Assembly (NCBI GenBank): GCA_020226215.1
Contig: CM035232.1
Location: forward strand, 56,305,220 to 56,369,219
Source: Sindora glabra
Taxonomy: Eukaryota > Streptophyta > Magnoliopsida > Fabales > Fabaceae
Reading direction: 5' to 3'
Length of the DNA: 64,000 bases
Shown: positions 62,512-64,000 of the stretch, one piece after another
Numbering within the stretch: the first letter of the stretch is position 1
How the letters are laid out: each line of letters opens with the position of its first letter
Notes under the pieces: model-generated
What the model was told of the DNA's origin: nothing
Databases searched by the model: none
Seen by the model: only the letters and a program-made list of their open reading frames with translations
Position numbers and translations under genes: made by a program

Positions 62512-64000
62512 GTATTCCTACTTGCCCAGGCTTTTGTTACGTCGATGCTTTTTGGTTTTAATTACTTTTTATCTTTTACTGGCGTTTTATAGTTCAGGTA
62601 GTGGGTTTGTTTATCTGATGAGTCTCTGTACTTATTGAAGACAAATAACTAGTGTTACCAAATGGGGATGATGTTTGAAATTCATAATTCAAAGAAAGAT
62701 GTGCAGTTTATAATAGTTGTACTGCCTGCGAAATCTTTCTACTGTTACATTATATTGTTTGTCGTATAAGTTCTTTGGTTCATTTATAACAATCACTCCC
62801 ATTTCTCGGTGCCAGTGATAGAGTCCAATTCATTTTACAATGATCCTTCTGTGGTTTGAAATTTATAATTCAAAGAAAGATATGCAGTTTATACTAGTTG
62901 AACTGCCCGAGAAATCTTTTTACTGTTACATTGTATTGTGTGTTCTATAAGTTCTTTGGTTCATTTATAACAATCACTTCTCTCTCTGGGGCCCAGTGTT
63001 AGAGTCTAGTTCAGTTTACAATGATCCTTCTGTTCTGTGATTTGCACAAGAAATGATTAGCAATACTTGGTTGGAGAGGTTTCTGTTGGGGAAGCTGCTA
63101 TTTTTGAGAGCTTTTACATGGAGAGCGAAATGTATCTAATGATAGAATATGAGATGAGAGAGGCCCACTTGAGTCTTGTTAGGATCACCAGCCAAAATCT
63201 GTCATGGCAATATTGGTAATTGCCGAGAAGTCCAGTTGCTAGCCTGCCTAGATACAGGGATACAGGCTGTCAGCATGGTGGCAGGTATCAGGCAAAGCTG
63301 ACCATTGTCTAAACTGGCCAGGGCCAATTTAAGAGAGCCATGTTGTAGGGGCCAATGCATAAGAATCATGCCATGTGGACTAAGCCTGGCGCCTTGGAGC
63401 CATTGCCATTCATGTCAAGCCACCTGCCTCCATGACAACCCACAAGCAAATCATATGTTGCTATTTGAATGTGCCCTGTGGTAGAAGCCTCTGAGCCAAT
63501 TGCATCAAGCTACATAGCTTTATAACCATCCATGAGTTAACCATTCAATGTCATTTGTTATTGCCTAGCATAATATGAATACTCCAGTTCCACTCATGCT
63601 CTTGTTGTATACTCCATTCACAACTGTAAAGGTGTAAAATCTGAGTTAAATGGGTCCTACTTGGTTGATAGTTGGACCAGTTTTACTAAAATTGTGCCAT
63701 TTTGTACAGTTGTAAAAATGTTTGTGTATAATAGTTGCGGAAGTGGCATTACTCACTTAAAATTACTGGAAAGATTGCATTGACATTGTCCTTTTCTAGC
63801 TGTTAATTCTGAACTCATGGAAGGGTAAATGTAAAAGTTGCTAAGTGGTTCATTAAATCATTAACACTATGTTACTGTAGTAACATGGGGCATGGGCTAA
63901 TATAGTATTGTAAGGTTGAGTGCTGGATCTCAAGTTTTGTGCATTCTGGGCCTGAAGGAAACTTTATCTTAGGCTAGCTACTTGTATTTCTTATTTTTTG
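62512..64000 (+). other. First intron of the 62272 gene (runs off the window)
   Basis: Inferred from the exon 1 donor; no acceptor followed by a convincing exon was seen before the window ends. It contains a 181-bp tandem duplication and a GC-richer block at about 63170-63640. Confidence 0.45.
62673..63034. repeat. 181-bp tandem duplication in the intron
   Basis: Copies start at 62673 and 62854 (GTTTGAAATTCATAATTCAA versus GTTTGAAATTTATAATTCAA) and both end in ACAATGATCCTTCTG. They are nearly collinear, with about 10-15% differences by eye. Confidence 0.9.

Overview
This window is nuclear DNA from a flowering plant, most likely a eudicot. The evidence is intron-containing plant gene families (a 3-ketoacyl-CoA synthase, two P-class pentatricopeptide repeat genes, and the first exon of a gene with a transit-peptide-like start), very AT-rich intergenic DNA, and plant Ty1/copia, CACTA, hAT and LINE remains. 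I cannot name the species from sequence alone.

Layout. 1-2.5 kb: a two-exon KCS gene (+) with every catalytic residue kept. 3.7-5.8 kb: a broken, partly deleted copy (-) of the PPR gene at 31-33 kb, including its 3' flank. 6.1-8.0 kb: an intact P-class PPR gene (-). 8.4-12.7 kb: AT-rich spacer with a LINE RNase H fragment, a diverged ~125-bp tandem repeat and a possible CACTA terminus. 12.7-23.5 kb: a degenerate copia element (-) with matching 490-bp LTRs, a 5-bp target duplication, a tRNA-iMet primer site and decayed gag-pol. Its leader holds a non-retroviral ORF that was later split by a 2.55-kb solo LTR with its own 5-bp duplication. 23.5-30 kb: repeat-rich DNA with a ~215-bp AT-rich tandem array. 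31.0-33.3 kb: an intact PPR gene (-), apparently orthologous to Arabidopsis At2g37230. 33.65-36.6 kb: a hAT-like element. 37.3-39.0 kb: a second solo LTR with its own target duplication. 40.5-55.0 kb: a putative 14.5-kb CACTA element carrying a Ptta/En/Spm-type gene fragment, inverted LTR remnants and a small hAT element with a perfect 8-bp duplication. 55-60.4 kb: CACTA-like repeats, then a ~950-bp element with long inverted termini. 62.3 kb to the end: exon 1 and part of a long first intron of a gene (+) that runs out of the window.

The ordinary genes look independent: a very-long-chain fatty acid elongase, two organelle RNA-binding proteins and one probable plastid protein. The PPR genes are linked by a local segmental duplication that left a pseudogene about 300 bp past the 3' end of an unrelated PPR gene. 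Most of the rest is layered transposon insertion whose order can be read from target duplications. No clearly new molecular system is visible. The most unusual items are the extra ORF and CACGTG cluster in the copia leader, the nested insertions with their duplications intact, the AT-rich satellite, and the PPR duplication. All similarity statements are by eye; no database search or alignment program was run.
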